Positions 34,941 to 47,112 of a DNA stretch of 64,000 nt are shown one piece after another; the first letter of the stretch is position 1; every line of letters begins with the position of its first letter. Where the stretch lies: contig SKCR01010142.1 in assembly GCA_019454045.1 (NCBI GenBank), positions 124,001 through 188,000 on the forward strand, written 5' to 3'. The notes beneath the pieces were generated by a model. That model saw nothing but the letters and a program-made list of their open reading frames with translations, made no database searches and had not been told where the DNA came from. This DNA comes from Zanthoxylum bungeanum (taxonomy: Eukaryota; Streptophyta; Magnoliopsida; Sapindales; Rutaceae). The position numbers and the translations under genes are program-made.

Positions 34941-36397
34941 TTTTAAAAATATAGAGGAAACCATGGCTGAAAAATAAATAATAAACTTACATTTAAAATC
35001 ATTCATAGCATATAAAATCATTATAAATATTATGACATAAAATTAAACATGATGCATGTATCTTGTATAAAGAATTAGAAACTCTAAAAAAGTAAAAATA
35101 ATTATTATGCTACGGTAACCTAACATTCAGTAAATAAATGTCGATGTAGAGTAGGTCAGTCTTTTGTATGTTAGATCGAGACAATCTCAATCAATTAATA
35201 TATTCAGGAATAACTCTTATTCCTATATTAATCAACCACTATTTTATTTGATCAAGGAATTTTGATTAACAGTTAACCATTCATTGGCTTTGACCTGGCG
35301 AGTCAGGCTGGAGTGTAACCCGTCGTTTTAGAATTCTTAGACTTCACAAATGAAATGCCACTATGGGGCAGGTCAGATCACTAAATACATCTATAATTCC
35401 CATCCTTTCGGAATCCGTTCTTAATATTGATCCAAAATGGACACCATCCATAAGGGGACGAAAATAAAGCCACATTGATGCGCCTTTGGAATCTCACATT
35501 ATCGATCTAACAACGGAGAACACAAAATATATTGTCATATATCCCTCTAAAGTTTAAGGTTTCTACTTTAAACTATCTAATTTTTATTACACTAGTATCC
35601 ACTCGTTTAGATCATATGCAGCTAAATACATAACCTAACATATACTAGTGAAGTATTAATGATCTTTCTAATTTTAATATTTAAATTCCATTCACTAATA
35701 TTATTAGTCTAAACTAATATAACTTAATTAAATAATTTAATTAAGTATTCTTCAGTGAACAATCCACTTTTAACTCTTTAAAATTTTAGTTCACAATTTA
35801 GTTTAAAATTTAAAATTCAGGATTATGCAATTTTTAATTAAACTATTTAATTAAGGTAATTAACTTATGTCATTTTTCATCAGTACATTGAATTTTATCC
35901 TGAGTACATACCACATTACTGTCCATTCGGAATTTACGTCCGTGTTTTCATCCTCTATACTAAAGAAAATAACTAATCTCTAATTAGTACATAAAATAAT
36001 CAAGACATTCATTGGCCTTCAACATTTGACTCCATGGAACGGCTTGTGGTATTTTACTCCTGGGCAACGTGCTCCATACGGTTAAAAAATTAAAATTAAT
36101 TACAATACTTGTAATTATTCATAAAATATCTTTATGGTCTTACATTCTCAAAAGAAGCCTAAATAAAATCAAAAGCCTAAAAAATTTACGACCAATGCAT
36201 TTAAATAATAAATATTCATCACATGAACATATTTATCGAATAAATATTTATTTCGTGCACCCACTCATAATGACATACAACTATTTTATTTTTCATACAT
36301 CAAACACACACACACGCGCACGCGCGCGCGCGCGCACACACAACCATCACATAATTAAATAATTGAAAGACATAGTTATAATACTATTCAACTTTCT
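34941..36397 (-). other. Leader of copia element A
   Basis: No gene. It aligns in inverted orientation with the leader of element C (41422-43350), sharing a CCAAAATGGACACCA block, a CACTATGGGGCAGGTCAG-type block and TTAATCAACYA stretches. It contains the CA/CG alternating tract at 36303-36342. Confidence 0.65.
36303..36342. repeat. Alternating (CA)n(CG)n tract
   Basis: Alternating purine-pyrimidine run: CA repeats, a CGCGCGCGCGCG core (about 36321-36333), CA repeats again. Length is directly visible. Confidence 0.95.
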
Positions 36398-36410
36398 CTC
36401 GATGCCAATA
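36398..36410 (-). other. Primer binding site of copia A (decayed)
   Basis: Minus strand TATTGGCATCGAG is a decayed TTGGTATCAGAGC. The matching site of element C reads TTGGCATCAAAAGC. Confidence 0.6.
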
Positions 36411-37110
36411 ATAGGAGATTCCAAGTAAACTCTTCGTGGGGAAGCTCCTTGCGCAGTGGAAACGCATATTAGGCCTAAGGATCGAACTTGAAATTTTTTA
36501 TTTATCTTTCCTTCCTTACTGCCGAATCTGGATAGCAGCTGCAATGAGTGTTAGGCCCAGGGATCGAATTTGAAAAATTTAGTGCAGTTGTTGGAATTTT
36601 TGTCAGCTTCAGCAGTTTGCACTTTCTAGCGATCTTTTTGCAGTTTCTATATGTCGAAATCAGGCCCAAAAATCCCAAAACACTCCCCAATTAATTAGGA
36701 ATTATTTTAGCATGTCTGGACTATTTTTACTCCATCAAAATAGCCCTGAAATCTACCTTGAGCAACAACTCTCTGAGCAAACTGCTTGCTGAAAATTTTG
36801 GACAACAAGTTCCTTTACAGATTGCCTCAGGGTCTTTTAGTTATGATTTTATGCAACCAAATCAGCCCTAAAATAATCTTAAATCATTACTCTGTAATCT
36901 CGAAATTCTCCAGCAAAAATCAGAACTCCAGCATCCCCTTTTTGTGCAAGTTGCACGTGTGCAGTGGGCTGAAAAATATGCCCACTATCGTGAAGAACAA
37001 TATAGCAAAATATGGAATTTTCCACTTGATCTTCCGCACTATCTCTCATCACTAGGAAGTTAGAGTCTGTGCTCTTGAATCTCACAAGAATTTTCTCTAA
37101 ACAATTTAGA
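36411..37110 (-). repeat. 5' LTR fragment of copia A
   Basis: Aligns with the inner end of the 3' LTR (16952-17600): GGGGAAGCTCCTYGYGCAGTG, a CTGATTTCGACATATAG-type block, and CACTTGATCTTCCGCACTAT. The outer ~900 bp (with the TGTTGGGATG start) are missing, and hAT-related DNA follows. Confidence 0.75.
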
Positions 37111-37487
37111 GAAAATAAAATCATAGCACATTCTTTTTCTTTTCTTTCTGTAGGAAAAGATGGAGGCTTAAGGTGGTTACGGTTCTTTTTTAATCTTATT
37201 AAACATAAGATAATAAAAGAGAACAACTTCTCTATTGTAGTTAGGGTTAAGGTTGTTTAATTCCGTTATGTATTTAACATAACGGGTTTTCTTTCGGAGG
37301 GCTTTGCCAACAAGCTTGGTGTCCTAATCCTTTATCTGCAACAAGACTTGATTGAAACTGTTCAAAAATACTTTTATTGTTTCTAACGGCCTTCGTTTCA
37401 TGCCGAAGATGCTATCTATGGTCTTTAGAAGACATCGAAAGTTGGTGTAATATGCCGAAAGTCTCTTAATTTTTTCAATTCTCTCAA

Positions 37488-39440
37488 TTGTCATACATTC
37501 ATTATAATGGAAGCTTATCATACAACACTAACATTGGTGAGGCTGAAGTTACCACTCAATATACCGGCTCCGACGAAATGATTTCACGTCGTCAAGTGAA
37601 AAATCGAGAATCTAAAATGTTGACAAAATATTTCACTATTGTCGTGAATAATGTCACTGGTGAGAAGACTAATGTCTGCAATTATTGTGGAAAAATATAC
37701 AAACACACCAGTGGGTATGGAACTATGACAGGTCATATGAGGAGTAATCATAAAATTGAGTTTGGGATCGATACAACACAAACACAAATGGCTAGGTTTT
37801 CTACTTTTGGTCCAAGTTCTACTTCTTCTACTAAATTATTTAAATATAATGAATCTTAATGGAAAGATATTTTAACTAAATTTATTGCCATGGAATATTT
37901 AACATTTACTTTTGGTGAAAAAGAAACTTTTACTGATAATTTTAAGCATGCTGCATGTAGACTTTCTAGGATGATATCTAAAAGAAAATTGTTGGATTTG
38001 TATGTAAAAGATCAAAATCATTTAAGAGAATTATTTTTTAAATTTAAGGTCGTGATTCTATTTGTTGTGATATTTGAAGTGACCATTGGCAGTCACATTC
38101 ATACATGCATGTCATTGGATTGATGATTCATGGTTTATTTAAAAAATAATTATTGCATTTTGTCTTTTTGATGAAACACAAACTGCACAAAATATTTATG
38201 TATTGATTAGTAATATTTTACAATATTATAAGGATTAGTGCAAAAACTTTTAACTATTGGATTTGATAATGCATCGACTAATACTGTATCAATTAATGAA
38301 CTTAAAACTATTTGTCAACCAAATTTGAAAGGTAAATTTTTTCATGTTCAATGTACATGTCATATTTTGAATTTATGTTTACAAAATGGTTTAAAATCTT
38401 TAAATTCTCATATTGCGCCTATTAAAAAAGCAGTTAATTTAATTTAGTCATATTCTAAAATTAAAAGAGAATGGTGTAATTTTTGTAAGCAAAATGATGC
38501 TAGGCCAAAACAATTCGGTCGTGATATTCCAACTCGTTGGAATTCTACTTATTTTTATTTAATGAATGTTTTGCATATAAAGATCTATTGTGTTCATTTA
38601 TTGCTCAATATCAATACGATGTAGTTTTATATCCCAATCATTGGGAAGTTTGTCAAAAAAAAAATTAGATATTTCAAAAGTTTTTAATGATGTCACAAAT
38701 GTTTCAAGTGGCGTTTATTATCCAACTTCAAATATTTTTCTCCTTATAATTCTTGACATTGTTGGGATATTATCTAATCCTAACAACGCTGACTTTGATG
38801 ATCTTACTTTCACTGACTTTGATGATCCTAAGAATGATGACTTTGATTCGGAATAAAAAAATGTTTCCTCAATAAGACAAAAATGGATTTATTATTACAG
38901 AGAAATACCATTACTTTATCTTGTTATTTTTGTTTTGGATCCAAGGTTTAAAATAGAAGATTTGGAAAATATTTTACAAAATTATTATTCTTTATTAGGT
39001 GATAGATCTGTGATTATTTCTTCAATTGGTGATACTATTATGAGACGTTTAATTCATTTATACAATGATTATGTAAGTAGATATAATACTCAAATAGATG
39101 ATACTACAGAACCCATGGATGCACCAATTGAACAATCTAAGCTTGCTGCTGGTGGAAGTTGGTTAATATAGCAAAGTAAAAAAAAAAATTCTAAATCAAC
39201 CAATACCATCACTAATAATTCAGAAATTAATGCATATCTAATGATAAATTTCAAGTTTCCCCAAAGTGATTTTGTAGGTGAGCAGTTTCTTATCCTTGAT
39301 TGGTAGTAAAAAAATCAATGATTGTTTCCAGTTCTGTCCGTGATTGCAAGGGAGATATTAACGACAACGGTCTCAACTGTATCTGTTGAGTAGAATTTAA
39401 TACGGGCGATAATATTCTTGATGACAGAATATCAAGGTTG
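37488..39440 (+). pseudogene. hAT (Ac-like) transposase pseudogene
   Basis: An N-terminal BED zinc finger (CNYCGKIYKHTSG...MTGHMRSNH, 37680-37755) follows a short basic segment. Then come hAT core blocks in shifting frames: EYLTFTFGEKETF, SDHWQSHSYM with the usual ICSDIW Trp changed to a stop, the catalytic GFDNASTNT with its Asp near 38265, a CTCHILNLCLQNGL block, DIPTRWNSTY, a SSGVYYPTSN block near 38710, and the C-terminal dimerisation region (FPVLSVIAREIL, TTTVSTVSVE, 39340-39400). Such enzymes cut and paste hAT transposons. At least five stops or frameshifts make it dead. Element C's LTR starts 16 bp after the last recognisable block, inside the coding end. No terminal inverted repeat was identified; 37111-37487 presumably holds the 5' flank. 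Confidence 0.85.
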
Positions 39441-39451
39441 AAATTGTAGAC

Positions 39452-39456
39452 GTTAG
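39452..39456. other. Left flank GTTAG of element C
   Basis: Five bases before the TG of the LTR, candidate target-site copy. The partner cannot be checked because C is truncated on its right. Confidence 0.3.
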
Positions 39457-41407
39457 TGTTGGGATATATGCCCTAGAGCTTCATGTATTGTAAACAGAAT
39501 TGATTATTGTAATAATAAACGCATTATTCTTTTATCAAAGTTGTTTGATTTATGTCGCATATTGTCCAATTGTCTTGTTTACCTTGATTACTCTTGTATC
39601 TTCAGACTTAGTGTATGTTTGATATACAATAGGATTTAAGTCTGAAGTTACTAATCTAAATAGTCCATAGAGAGAAAACAAAGAGGGTACTTTGTTTGTG
39701 GTATATCTATAGTTGCCGTCAATTCTATACTTGTATGATGACCTTAATCTGGGATCGTTCATGTAGTGACATGGGAATTGAGGACCTTGTATGATGAGAT
39801 CATATAGGACTCGACTCAGATAAATATGAATTTCTTTTAATATATGTTAATCGAAGAAATTAATTTTATCCAATAGATGGTCATATATGGATTTGATCTT
39901 AATCTTGAGTGTACTACGAACTCCTGCATTGCAGGTTATGTTCTTTGATTTACTAAGGTGAGGTTGGTGTAGCATTCCCGACCAATAACTACGTATTTTG
40001 GGGATATGGTTTGTTGTGTAGCTGAGAATGTTTTACATATATATAAAATTCACTCCTTCTTATGAGAAGTAGAAGAATATATCTTTTAAGAATTGATTCG
40101 GGACTTGAACAATTTGAGCGCTCAACTTTTCTATTACGAATAGAAAGTTTTATGTTCATAATTGTTATGAATTAATTGTTCATTATAGAATCAATGGTGC
40201 TTAAGAGATAAAATATTTAAAGGGGTATAGCAGACTTATTACTTGGCTCTATTTATGAGATAATCGTGAAGGGTTATATCCATATGTAATGACAAAATCG
40301 ATGGACACCGAAGTTGTTCGGCTTATATTTCCCATCTACGGTAACAAGAGTTCAACTTCAAGTTTTTAGTGGAATAACACAAAGTTAATAATTCGTAATA
40401 TTTAATTAAAGAGTTTAATTAATATTTCAGAATTATTGGAGCTCGGAACCGTAGGTCCATTTGGTCCTCGTGCTAGCTCGATTAACTGTAGCAAACCTAA
40501 TATAATTAGATTGTCTAATAATATGCTGACATTATATTTATATATTATTAATAAGATTAATAATATATTTTGTAAACTATGTTAAATTAGTTTAACTTAA
40601 TGTTTTCTAGAATTATTTGATTATGAGATAATCAAATCATGATTATAAGATAATCAAGTTAATAATAATTATGAGATAATTACTACAACATAATTGAGGT
40701 AATTAAATCATTATTAAGATAATGATTTTTTATTTATCTTGGAGACAAAACCATATGGCTTACCATGCTATCCAACTTATTATGTCTATTAGGTGGCATG
40801 TATACACCTAATGGTTTTGTCATTAGCTAAACAATTCTTATGTTTTGGTATGACCTTTACATTAATGTGTTTACCATTGCAAGAAAACATTAGATGCTTA
40901 ATGACAAAGTCTTTGTCTTTAGCTTAATATTTCTTATGCTTTGGTATGGAATTCAGATTAATGTGTTTGCCATTGCAAGAAAATATTAGATGCTTAATGA
41001 CAAAGTTAGTTAGTTTGTGTAAGAGAATATAATCTCTATCATCTCTCCTCACTTGCAAGAGTTACCATTTTCATTCATTCACACAAGTGCAAATGAGAGG
41101 AAAAAAAGAGAGTTCAAACATTCACAATTGTTGTGAGAGTGTTTGAAAGAAATTCCAAAAGTCAAACACCAATATGACAACATTTATTCTCTAAATTGTT
41201 TAGAGTTGATCTTTATTAGTGAATCCCACACTTCAGTTTGTTAGTTTTGAATCATAGTTCGGAAGATCAGATGGTTGATCTAAGCGTGGGACATCAAATG
41301 AATTCGGCTTCAGATTGGGAGAAGGCAAATAAAATTTTAAAGGTCCATACCAGAGCCGGTGCCCACATTAGCAAGTTGCGCTGGGCTAAGGAAAGATGTT
41401 TCCTACA
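39457..41407 (+). repeat. 5' LTR of copia element C
   Basis: TGTTGGGATATATGC to TTCCTACA, 1,951 bp. The first ~400 bp align with the reverse complement of element A's 3' LTR (CTGAAGTTAGTAATCTAA, GTATGATGACCTT and GAATTTCTTTTAATAT are shared). A PBS follows. Confidence 0.8.
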
Positions 41408-41408
41408 G

Positions 41409-41422
41409 TTGGCATCAAAAGC
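41409..41422 (+). other. Primer binding site of element C (decayed)
   Basis: TTGGCATCAAAAGC, a decayed tRNA-iMet complement, one base after the LTR end. Confidence 0.6.
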
Positions 41423-43359
41423 TTAAGGTTGAAAAGTATTTTTAACCATTCTACTTTAAAATTTTTAGTTTTAATAATTTATATGAGATATAGATTATTA
41501 GAATGCATGTTGTGATGAGTAGACACAATTAGATTCATGAGATGAATGGTTTTTAATGTTCATGTGATGAATGTTTACTTTGATTCATGTGATGAATGTA
41601 TTGCGTTGATCATTAACTTTTCCGACTCTTATTTTTTAATTTTGGGAATGTAAGACCATAAGGTCAAATTCTTTCAAGTGTTGTAAGTTCATTTCCTTTG
41701 TAATAAGTTCATTATGTAACCCTATTTATAACTTGAAGGAGTCGATGCCGTGAAGGACTTATGACGAAGCGATTCCGCATAGAACTGAACAACACACCAT
41801 GGAGCAAGTTTTGAAGACCAAATGATGCCTTGGATTTATTGTACTAATTATATTAGTATAGAAAAATAAGAGTTCGGTTAACGCAATTTGTGATGTGATG
41901 AATTTGTGAAATTCTGCCTCTGGAAAACTAGCTTGCGTCGCGACGCGGCACCTATGCGAGCCATTGGATAGCTATTGCCTCACTTCACGTCGCGACGCGG
42001 CCTTCCTCGCGTCGCGATGTGAACCAGACCTGATGCAATTTCAACTACTGGACTGGCTCGTGTAGCGACGCCATTAGTGGGAGTCGTGACGCAAGTGCTG
42101 GGTGAATAAATATATTTTTAAAATATTTAATAATATTTCATATAGCCTAGGGTGCCTACTCTTGCATTTTCATATGCCATAACATGTTAACATGCATGAT
42201 ATTATGGTCATAAAATATGATTTTATGTAATTTAAAAGGTTTAATTAGAATATGAGATGCATGCAAACAGATTAATAAGATTAATTGGTTTAAAGGTTTA
42301 AGAATTGCGAATTCAAGTTTTAATACAAATGGACCGTATGAGTATATTATTTTCCTTGGTATATCGGATGGAAACCCGAACATAAATTCCATAGCCGATT
42401 CTGAATGGACGGTAATATGATCTATACTCGGGATACAATACCACGTACATTTGGAATAAATAATGTGCTTTTATCAATTAAATAATTTAATTACATTTGG
42501 TCTGTTCGTTGAATTCTAAATTTTAAAACTTAATATTAGACTAATAACTTAATAGTTAAATTGATTAGATCACTATAGCAACTTGATTAAATTAGTTTAA
42601 TTAAGCAAATGGTTAGTAGAGACTAATCGGAATTAATGAATAAAATTTTAAGAGTTAAAATTGGTTAGATCATTAATAACTCACTAGTATTAATAAAGTT
42701 ATATTTTTTAGCCGAGCATAATCTAAGAAACATTAGAAACTAGTGAGATAGAAACCTTACACTTTAAAATAGTGAGTGGGAGAGAAGTATACCACAATAT
42801 ATCATGCGATCTCCATTGTTATCCAGAAACGTGAGATTCAAAAGACGCCTTGAGACGGCTTTGCTTTCATCCCCCTACGGTTGGTGTCCATTTTGGGTCA
42901 ATATCAGGTTTGGATTCCGAGAAGATAGAGACTCTAGATGTATCTTGTGATTTGACCTACCCTACGGTGGCACTTCACTAGTTAAGTCCAACGGTTCTTG
43001 AATAATAGGTCACACTCACAAAGGAATGATTAAGTTGTTAATCAAAGCTTCCTTGATCAAAATGACGGTAGTTGATTGATATAGGTATAAGAGTTATTTC
43101 AGATATATTAATCAATTGAGAATGTCTCAATCTATCATGCAAATACTTGACCTACCCTACGGCGGCACTTATTTGTGGGATGATAGATAACTGTGGCATA
43201 TTAATTCTTTTAGGTTTCTAATTCGTTATACATTGATCATACATCATGTTTAATTTTATGTCTAAATGTTTGACAATTTTAATATACGACGAATGAACAA
43301 GGATTATGGTTACTTTTACTAGGAAGAGAATTAAGATAACTTTGAGAATTCCTACTAAC
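41423..43359 (+). other. Leader of copia C, truncated before gag
   Basis: No coding region. It aligns in inverted orientation with element A's leader, except for an extra segment of about 490 bp (about 41873-42360) with CG palindromes. Element C stops near 43360 where gypsy DNA begins, so its gag and pol are missing from the window. Confidence 0.65.
41935..42095. repeat. Cluster of GCGTCGCGACGC palindromes in C's leader
   Basis: Perfect palindrome at 41935-41946; 11/12 at 41987-41998; variant GCGTCGCGATGT at 42009-42020; decayed copies near 42063 and 42085. Confidence 0.85.
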
Positions 43360-43507
43360 CTATCTATAGGGCTTGAGGACGTACTCGAGGATCGGATACT
43401 GGAGAGGTAGTGCCTCGCATACTAGTATCCCGGACATACTACGTATACACGACCCCAACACTCTACCCACTGTAGTCACCGACTCCCTAGACCATACTCT
43501 GATACAA
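43360..43507 (-). other. Gypsy leader fragment with tRNA-iMet-like PBS
   Basis: Minus strand TTGTATCAGAGTATGG (43507-43492) is a tRNA-iMet-like PBS just after the LTR end. About 130 bp of internal sequence follow, including a frame with VTTVGRVLGSC and YPILEYVLKP, before the junction with element C. No recognised domain. Confidence 0.55.
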
Positions 43508-43511
43508 TCTT

Positions 43512-44110
43512 TGTAACATCCCTCTTCCGGAGAAGCTACTGACAAGGAATAGGTCGTCTTATTCCCCTTAGCCTCTGACTCACTGACTGAATACATCACT
43601 AATAACTCATCTCAAATATAGACTCATGCATAGGGACCTTTGCCCAACTTATTAACATGAATGAATATAAAAACTCATAACTGTGTACTCATTAATATTT
43701 CTCTATTCAACTCTGTTCTTGGACATCTTAACTTATCATACAGAGAATCTCAACTATACAAAATGAATGACACATGACTTTTATTTAAACCGAGACTGAA
43801 CTGTGACTATGTACTCGACTCGGTGGACTCAAACTCTCTAGTGACTGCCATCAGTATTCATCCTCTCGAGCTCGTCCTCCGAATATACATTCAAAACAAG
43901 AAATTGGGAGTATGGGGTTAGATCGTTTGAACGATCTAGTGAGAGGATGGTTTAAAACCAAAAAAAACTGAAATACTTTTTGACAACTTTGAGATAATTT
44001 CAGAAGATGGGAATGATCTTAGAATATATCTTGGACTCATCGTATAAATTTGAGGTATCCGACAACTCATGAACTAGCTTTTAAGTATGAATACGGCACA
44101 TAAATTTCTA
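43512..44110 (-). repeat. Ty3/gypsy LTR fragment (minus orientation)
   Basis: Starts TGTAACATCC on the plus strand (LTR end on the minus strand) and aligns for ~430-600 bp with the reverse complement of 13350-13956. Same family, opposite orientation, 30 kb apart. The outer end is not defined. Confidence 0.7.
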
Positions 44111-46358
44111 TAGTTGAAAGTTCACCATTACCATGTATACATATTTTTTTTAATAATTAAAATGCTAAAAATGTGTGAGCAGAATAAATTGTATAACAAA
44201 AAGCAAAAAGGTATTTGCAATGGTTAACATTCTTCCACGTAATAATAAAAAAGACTATTAATTAATGCCGACATTATTATAGAATCATATTATCATCTAA
44301 TTACATGTCACGATATATACAGATAAATTGTATACATACATGTACAAAACGTAGTGATATAGGTACCACTAATTAAGACTTTCTCTTACATATCCACATG
44401 AATCATATTATTAACCCTTACCATGCAAAATTCAGAATGACAGATTCTACGTACATTGTACATAACCTCACCGTTGAACTTGTACATATGCATCGTTTAT
44501 TAATTGAGAGGTACTATATGATTTTGGTTAATTAAGTTAAATCCTCTTAATATTTTAAAACTAAGCGATATTCCTAAAGTTTTACTATATATATTTTGGT
44601 TTTTATTGTAAAACATGAGGTATGAACGGTAAGTGAGACATTTGGTTTAGAATTGGTCTCGTCTCGTCCAAATTGTGATTAGAAATGAAAAAAATCCCGA
44701 ACTCTGATTGATTTTTTGAATTAGAAGAAAAAATCGTCCTGAATCCTGAATGAATTGTATATCAATCTCGAATTTCGATCGAGATTCATGATTTTTTACG
44801 GCTAAAATTTGAAATTTTTAAATATGAAGGAGTTTCGCTTTAAATTTGAGAGAGATTTTGATTAGTTTCACAAAACATCGGAGGATTTCGCTAATTTTCT
44901 CATTACTCGTATAATTATTTATCTAGAATCTTACAAGTTTCAAAGTTTAATTTCAAAGATATTATAATAACAACATAATGGTCAAATCATTAATTTTATT
45001 AATAAATTCTCAAGGAAAACAAACGAGAGGGGCAGGTAAAATTTCAAGGGGGGCATCCTATCAATGGAAATGCAAAGAATTCGACCTCAAATTAACCAAA
45101 AAATCAGTCACCTTGTTAACTACTCAATTGAAAAGTGAGATGTGAGGATATATTCAGATGCATTTTTGTTACGGAACTGAATTGTATTCAACGAGAAATT
45201 ACATAAAATATTAAAAATTTAGATATATTTTTTAATTCGAGGAAACACACACTTTTTATTATAAATTTTTTTTTGAAGGAAATGAGACTGCTCAAAATTA
45301 ATTTTTTTTATTCACTTATCTCTCTCAATATTTGAACCCAAATAGCTTGTAACGAAATCATTTAGTGAAGGCAATCGCCCCCACACAATTTCAAAATTTA
45401 TTAAATGTGTCCTATATAAGTTAATGAAATTTCTAGTTTGTTAATGCTATAATTTTGATTTGCCCATATAAAATAAAGAGTATTTGATATTTTCGTGAAA
45501 ATTAAAATTTGCTCTCACTTGATCAATTTTCTGGCAACGCCATATGCTATAAGAAGGCGACAACTCTCTCTGTTACAATGATATCTCTTTAATAAAGATC
45601 ATGTTTGGTATTGTGATTTAATCTGCGGTGAGATAATAAAATTATGTTTTGATAATAATAAAAATTACTATGTTAATCATTATTTCTATTAAAAGCCGAG
45701 TTTTGCAAAAGTTGTGATTTTTAATTTTTATTCATCTTAAAAATATTAAAAAAGCGCAATGGAAATATATATAAAAAATTTATATATTATCATCTATAAA
45801 TCATTATTTGTTCACCACATGTTTTTAATTGATTGCAATAACAAACAAATCCAAAATCCCAAGTAAAATTAGGAATTAATATTAATTGGAATTTATTTTC
45901 ATCATTTTGGTCTTTAATAAATTTTTAATATCTCATCCCTTCATTGTTATTAAACAAAAACTAAAAAAATATACTATTGAACGATAAAAATAATAATAAT
46001 AATAATAATCATACGAGACCTCTGTAAATTACCTGTCTGTAAAATGTCAGGGTTACTCATGGAGTATTGAAATTTTATTAAGGACCTATCATAAAAACAA
46101 TTTCTACCAGGGTCTAAAGTGTCATTCAACCAAAATAACTTAAAACCCAAAGTAATAAACACACTTTTGTCCCCGAGATTTTACTATTTTGCACATTATT
46201 GGCTATTTTTAAAAATATTTTGCTACCCCAATCCATGGCCTGAAGAATAATATTTCATGAAATGGACCATTTTGCTTAAAACACAAGTATGTGGGGCTGT
46301 ATACAGGATAAGCATAGTCCTTTTTTGGCAAATGATAATTAATATTTAGCCGATTAAT
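44111..46358. other. Intergenic DNA upstream of the MYB gene
   Basis: AT-rich, no ORF or element recognised. A (TAA)n-type microsatellite lies at about 45988-46010. 44640-44830 repeats degenerate CCCGAAYYCTGA/TCTCGA words and may be an old small transposon, but ends were not found. Confidence 0.5.
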
Positions 46359-46539
46359 GTCTCCGTGGTTTAGTGGTATAGAACTCAGGATTTCACATTG
46401 AGGTCCTGAATTCGAATTCAGGGAGTGCGTTTTCTTTAAGAGTCTGGGACAATCGGGGGTTTTATCTGTTCCGCTTAAGCCTAAAAGAGGTAGTTTAACA
46501 GCGGAATTTCCAACGATTCCAAAAAATAAAATAAAAAAA
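46359..46539 (+). mobile_element. tRNA-derived SINE, copy 1 (plus)
   Basis: Head has a Pol III A box (TGGTTTAGTGG) and a decayed B box (GAATTCGAATTC) 34 bp apart; a body ending GGAATTTCCAACGATT; then an A-rich tail. The body matches copy 2 at 49743-49878. ATTAAT flanks both ends (46353-46358 and 46539-46544) as a tentative target duplication. As a tRNA it fails: acceptor arms do not pair fully and the T loop has 8 nt. Confidence 0.75.
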
Positions 46540-46873
46540 TTAATCGATTTATTAATATGATTGTGCTTATACTTTTATATTCAGCCCCTTACCTCCCATT
46601 GCAAGATTTTGGACCATTGTTTTGGTGGGAGTAGAAAACAAAAACACAAACATTTTTACTTTACACATACAACTAGTTAATTAATTAACTAAATTGTGAA
46701 AGAGTATAAATCTTAATGAACAAAAATACATTATATTAAATCCAAATACTAATCAGTAATCACTCACAATCCTAAAATAATTTATCTAAGTCTCAAGCCT
46801 GCAGTTGAGTGTATTCTCACGCTTCAGACCCAAGCAAAGTTGGATGAGGTGGCGCTTTCCGAAAACGACACCG

Positions 46874-46921
46874 CACGTGTTCTAACGCGTTTAAGCGCGT
46901 ATACAAAAAAAACGGCACGTG
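46874..46921. promoter_or_regulatory. Two G-boxes upstream of the MYB gene
   Basis: CACGTG at 46874-46879 and 46916-46921, about 200-240 bp before the ATG, both in GCACGTGTT context. G-boxes are bound by bHLH and bZIP factors; use here is inferred. Confidence 0.5.
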
Positions 46922-46946
46922 TTAAATAGTCCATTTACATGAATGT

Positions 46947-46947
46947 T

Positions 46948-46985
<38 letters not shown>
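46947..46985 (+). promoter_or_regulatory. TATA-rich and (GA)n core promoter tract
   Basis: TTTATATATATATATATA followed directly by (AG)n, 130-165 bp before the ATG; a (CT)n run at 47049-47063 lies in the likely 5' UTR. The exact TATA box within the repeat cannot be chosen. Confidence 0.5.
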
Positions 46986-47112
46986 TTTACATAGTGCTAT
47001 TGCTTGTGCTGGTGCTAGCTGCTGCATATATTTCAAAAGACTCAAGGCTCTCTCTCTCTCTCTGTAATTTGATCATTGTTAATATATCTTGAGTTAAATT
47101 GATCAGATAAAG

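Larger units (their letters stand above)
16952..37110 (-). mobile_element. Ty1/copia element A, old and split by nested insertions
   Basis: Minus-strand order: truncated 5' LTR (37110-36411), PBS (36410-36398), leader, gag (34940-34021), [element B], integrase (23988-23051), [2.3-kb insertion], integrase C-terminus, RT and RNase H (20698-18666), PPT, 3' LTR (18624-16952). Order and motifs are those of Ty1/copia (protease-IN-RT-RH). All coding parts carry stops and frameshifts. The coding sequence resumes on the far side of each insertion, which supports one original element. Confidence 0.8.

Noticed and set aside
36303..36342. CRISPR or satellite array
   Set aside because: It is a simple dinucleotide run without spaced direct repeats; no CRISPR-like arrangement occurs in the window.
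43360..43599. 79-codon ORF as a host gene
   Set aside because: It spans the gypsy LTR end and PBS; it is leader sequence.
44640..44830. Possible second MITE
   Set aside because: Repeated CCCGAA/TCTCGA words are present, but no terminal inverted repeats or flanking duplication could be found.
46359..46430. A tRNA gene (Glu-like, loop with TTC)
   Set aside because: Acceptor stem does not pair, T loop is 8 nt and a body with A-rich tail plus a second copy at 49743 follow, so it is a SINE head.
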